Part shown: piece after piece, positions 61,555-64,000 of the stretch
Layout: each line of letters starts with the position of its first letter
How positions within the stretch are numbered: the stretch's first letter is position 1
NCBI GenBank assembly: GCA_004431415.1
Contig: QPMI01000195.1
Span: 1 to 64,000, forward strand
Reading direction: 5' to 3'
Source: Cyanophora paradoxa
Lineage: Eukaryota > Glaucocystophyceae > Cyanophorales > Cyanophoraceae
DNA length: 64,000 bases
Notes under the pieces: generated by a model
What the model saw: the letters and a program-made list of their open reading frames with translations, nothing else
The model's database searches: none
What the model was told of the DNA's origin: nothing
Position numbers and translations under genes: made by a program

Positions 61555-63982
61555 ATGGCTCCCAAGGAGGACATGGTGCGTTGTCGGCTTCTCTTCTCCG
61601 ACAATACTGCTCGTTTGCTAGCGCCGGCTGACCCTGCGCCCGCTTTTTGCCCTTTTCCGACTCGGCGTTACCTTCGGCGTCCGGCGGCTGCGGTTGCAGG
61701 GTTCTCTGGGGCTTCTTACGTGCGTGGTCGCTAGGAATGACCTCCAGATGTGCTCTTATGCCCTCGCAGCGTGGTCGCCCTCAAGCAGCGGATCCGCGAC
61801 GAGATGGGCATCCCTCCCCCGTCGAGGGCGACCAAGAACGACCTGGTGGCAATGGTGAGGCTTTCAGCTAGCCTTTCCTGGCCCGTGATCGCGCGAATCC
61901 GGGCCCCGAATTTGAATCTCACCTCGCTCGCGCAGCTCTACGACCACTACAACGGCCCCCAGGCGGGCTCGTCCGACGGCCGCCGTGCGGGTCGCAGCCC
62001 GGCTCGTTCCCGGCAGACCGAGAGCGGCGTGTCTCCGGCCCGTAGCCGGAAGACGGAGGGAACCTCGCCTGCCCGCCGCGGCCGCCCCTCGCAGTCCCCG
62101 GCCCGCTCTGTCTCCCGGGGCCGCTCTGCTCCCAAGCCGTCCGAGCCCGTGAATACGCCGGCCCCGGGCCTGATCTTCGACCAGGTCAGTGGCATCGATA
62201 GCTAAGTGCCCGCCTCCAGCCGCCATTGACATCGCGGCAGGTCCGCTACAACCGCGATTCGGTCGCGCCGGAGGCGCCCGCGCCCGCCCGACGCAGCAGC
62301 ACCGGCCGCAAGTCCGCCGCCGCCGCCGCCGCCGAGGAGGAGTCCGAGGCGGCCGCCTCGGGCGGGTCGGCCTTCGACCCCATTTTCTTCGTGAAGGCGT
62401 TCGTCGCGTGCATCGTCCTCGCCGTGGCCGCTGTCCTGATCTACCACCTCGCGCCCGGCATGCCCAAGCCCTGGTGCAACGCCTCGCTCAAGAGTGCGAC
62501 CGCCCGGGCCGCCGCCCTCGCCCGCCGCTTGCGCTGTCGTGACCTCGCCGCAGGCAAGGACTGCCGCCCGTGCCCCGCGCACGCCAAGTGCACTAACGTC
62601 ACCTTCACCTGCGAGAGGCGCGCCGCGGCGACCCGCCCAGCTCTGCGCTGCTCTGCTCTGCTCCGCGCACCCTGACGCTGCCGGCAGCGGCTACGTCCGC
62701 AAGCGGGACTCGTGCATCGAGGACCAGGAGATCAGCGGCGCCGCTTACCACCTCGTCACCAGCATGCAGTCCATCCTCTCGTGAGCGCGCCGCGCCCACA
62801 GGACATGCGCGCCCGCCGCCCGCCCGCCCGCCGACACCGCCCTACGCCGCGCCGCGCCGCAGGGCGCACGCCGGCAAGTTCAAGTGCAAGCTGGCGAAGA
62901 ACGAGGGTATGACCGCCGCCGAGCTGAACGCCGCCCTTGCCGCCCGCGGCGACGACAAGCACCCCAAGTTCAAGGACGTGCGCGCCCGGCGTCCTCTTCC
63001 GTGCCTCTCGTTTCGCGGCTTCCTGCGTGCCTGATCGTGGGCCTCCTCCCGCTAGATCCTGGAGAAGGCGAAGAAGGTCATCAAGGAGTCTTCGGAGCAC
63101 GACATCGTCATCTCCGGCAAGGCTTCGGTGCGCGCGCCTGCACTGCAGCGACGCTCCGCTCCGACGCCGCCCGCGGTGCCCGGCCCGGCCTCACGCGGCC
63201 GGCCCCGGGGGGAGCAGGACGACACGCTCAAGTTCACGTCGACGCGCCCGCGCAAGCCGGTCGCCTGCGTCATCCGCGAGTTCCTCCACGCGAACCGGTG
63301 CCGCCCGCTCGCCTCTCTTCCGAACTCCTCCGCCCTGGCTCACGCCGGGCGCAGCAACGAGGTCGGGGGGACCATCGGCGCCGCCCTTCTCTTCGCCGCC
63401 GTCCTCGCCGTCGTGCTCTCGCGCTCCGCCCGCTCCGCCGAGGTGCGAGCGAGGGCAGCCTTGCCGGCGGGCGCGCCTCCGGGGTCGCGTCTCACGTTGG
63501 GGGGGCGGGTAGGTCGCCGCCGCGCACAAGAAGGCCCTCGCCGAGCTCTACAAGCTCAGCCAGCGCAAGGAGGTGCGCGCGCGCGCGTGCACTGCTCGCC
63601 GGCCGGCCGGCAACTCACGGCGTCTCACGCCCCCGCAGGCCGACGGCTCCAGCGGCGCCATCGAGGCGGCCCACCTTCGCGACCAGATCTTCGAGTCCGC
63701 TGCGGCCAAGTCCCGCTCGTGGGCCCGCGTGCGCCCCGCCCTCTCTTCTTCTTCTTCTTCGCGCCGCGCCCGTCCGACGCGCCGCCGGCAGGTCGCTGAC
63801 GCCCTCCGCTACGACTCTCGGGTCCGTCCGAGCGCTGCGACTCGTTTCTCGCGCGAGGCCCGTCCCCTGAGTCGAGCGTGCGTGCGCACGTACGTACCCC
63901 GCAGGTGCGCGAGGCGGTCGAGCGCCGCCGCGGCGCCGAGGTCACCATCTTCGAGTGGAACTCCTCCAGTGCGCCACGTTGA
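61555..63982 (+). CDS. Man1/Src1-type inner nuclear membrane protein
   Basis: Exon 1 MAPKEDM (61555-61575), a 20-nt exon GSLGLLT, then VVALKQRIRDEMGIPPPSRA with TKNDLVAM form an N-terminal HeH/LEM-like helix-extension-helix DNA-binding module. A Ser/Arg/Pro-rich region follows with repeated SPAR(S) motifs (61998-62110), then a membrane segment (FFVKAFVACIVLAVAAVLIY, about 62387) and a lumenal Cys-rich start GKDCRPCPAHAKCTNVTF. Next come GYVRKRDSCIEDQEIS, AHAGKFKCKLAKNEGMTAAE, DDTLKFTSTRPRKPVACVIR, a second membrane segment (IGAALLFAAVLAVVLSR, about 63375) and the Man1-Src1 C-terminal region: VAAAHKKALAELYKLSQRKE, LRDQIFESAAAKSRSWARV, ADALRYDSR, REAVERRRGAEVTIFEWN. Stop TGA at 63980-63982. Two-pass topology with both ends in the nucleoplasm is expected. 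It is divergent from the COPI-associated gene. Confidence 0.88.
61700..61719 (+). other. 20-nt microexon of the Man1/Src1 gene
   Basis: GGTTCTCTGGGGCTTCTTAC between a TTGCAG acceptor and a GTGCGT donor. It supplies the 2-nt phase needed by the next exon, which opens C|GTGGTCGCC, and joins MAPKEDM to TVVALKQRIRDEMG. Confidence 0.7.
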
Positions 63983-64000
63983 AGGCTTTTCTTGTGAATG

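Overview
The window is nuclear DNA of a photosynthetic eukaryote, most likely a glaucophyte close to Cyanophora paradoxa. The genes carry many spliceosomal introns. Two proteins start with the phenylalanine-bearing transit peptide typical of glaucophyte muroplasts (MAAFVGG... and MAFVGG...), and a third starts MMGFLAP.... One gene encodes a complete class B penicillin-binding protein, as expected for a plastid that keeps a peptidoglycan wall. All gene models were spliced by eye. Exon motifs are secure; exact first exons and some boundaries are not.

Layout. 1-3.2 kb: 3' part of a GH15 trehalase/glucoamylase-like hydrolase (minus), running off the left edge. 4.3-4.9 kb: small uncertain gene (minus). 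5.3-14.8 kb: P-type IID-like cation ATPase (minus) with long, palindrome-rich introns. 15.2-18 kb: a 1.45 kb tandem duplication built of ~150 bp subrepeats. 18.2-18.7 kb: a 464 bp non-autonomous CACTA transposon. 18.8-19.4 kb: a divergent histone H3 variant (plus). 19.4-22.2 kb: no gene seen. 22.2-26 kb: PiT/Pho89 phosphate transporter (plus) with a 17-nt microexon. 26.7-27.3 kb: doubtful low-complexity ORF. 27.9-31.1 kb: RUVBL1 (minus). 31.5-33.7 kb: Sec61 alpha (plus). 33.9-40.6 kb: a large muroplast-targeted protein with about 25 tryptophan-arginine repeats (minus). 40.8-46 kb: penicillin-binding protein (plus). 46.7-47.4 kb: near-perfect 126 bp inverted repeat. 47.8-48.8 kb: TPR protein with an N-terminal acylation motif (plus). 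50.6-53.5 kb: muroplast-targeted tRNA-guanine transglycosylase (minus). 53.7-55.9 kb: bZIP-like protein (plus). 56.7-58.2 kb: twinfilin (minus). 58.3-59.4 kb: universal stress protein domain protein (plus). 60.1-61.3 kb: COPI-associated/TVP15-like membrane protein (minus). 61.6-64 kb: Man1/Src1-type inner nuclear membrane protein (plus).

The most interesting item is the W-R repeat protein at 33.9-40.6 kb. It enters the muroplast, repeats a helix of the form D-x-W-[R/K]-x-x-A-[R/K]-[D/E] between Pro/Ala-rich linkers, and ends in a hydrophobic helix. The repeat resembles the Rubisco-binding motif of green-algal pyrenoid linkers such as EPYC1. It shares a ~164 bp divergent promoter with the penicillin-binding protein, so a wall or envelope role is the main alternative. 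Genome-style signals also stand out: introns that are C-rich on the sense strand and contain GTACCCCC, AG|GCGAGC (GC-AG) donors, microexons, and noncoding DNA packed with short perfect palindromes.
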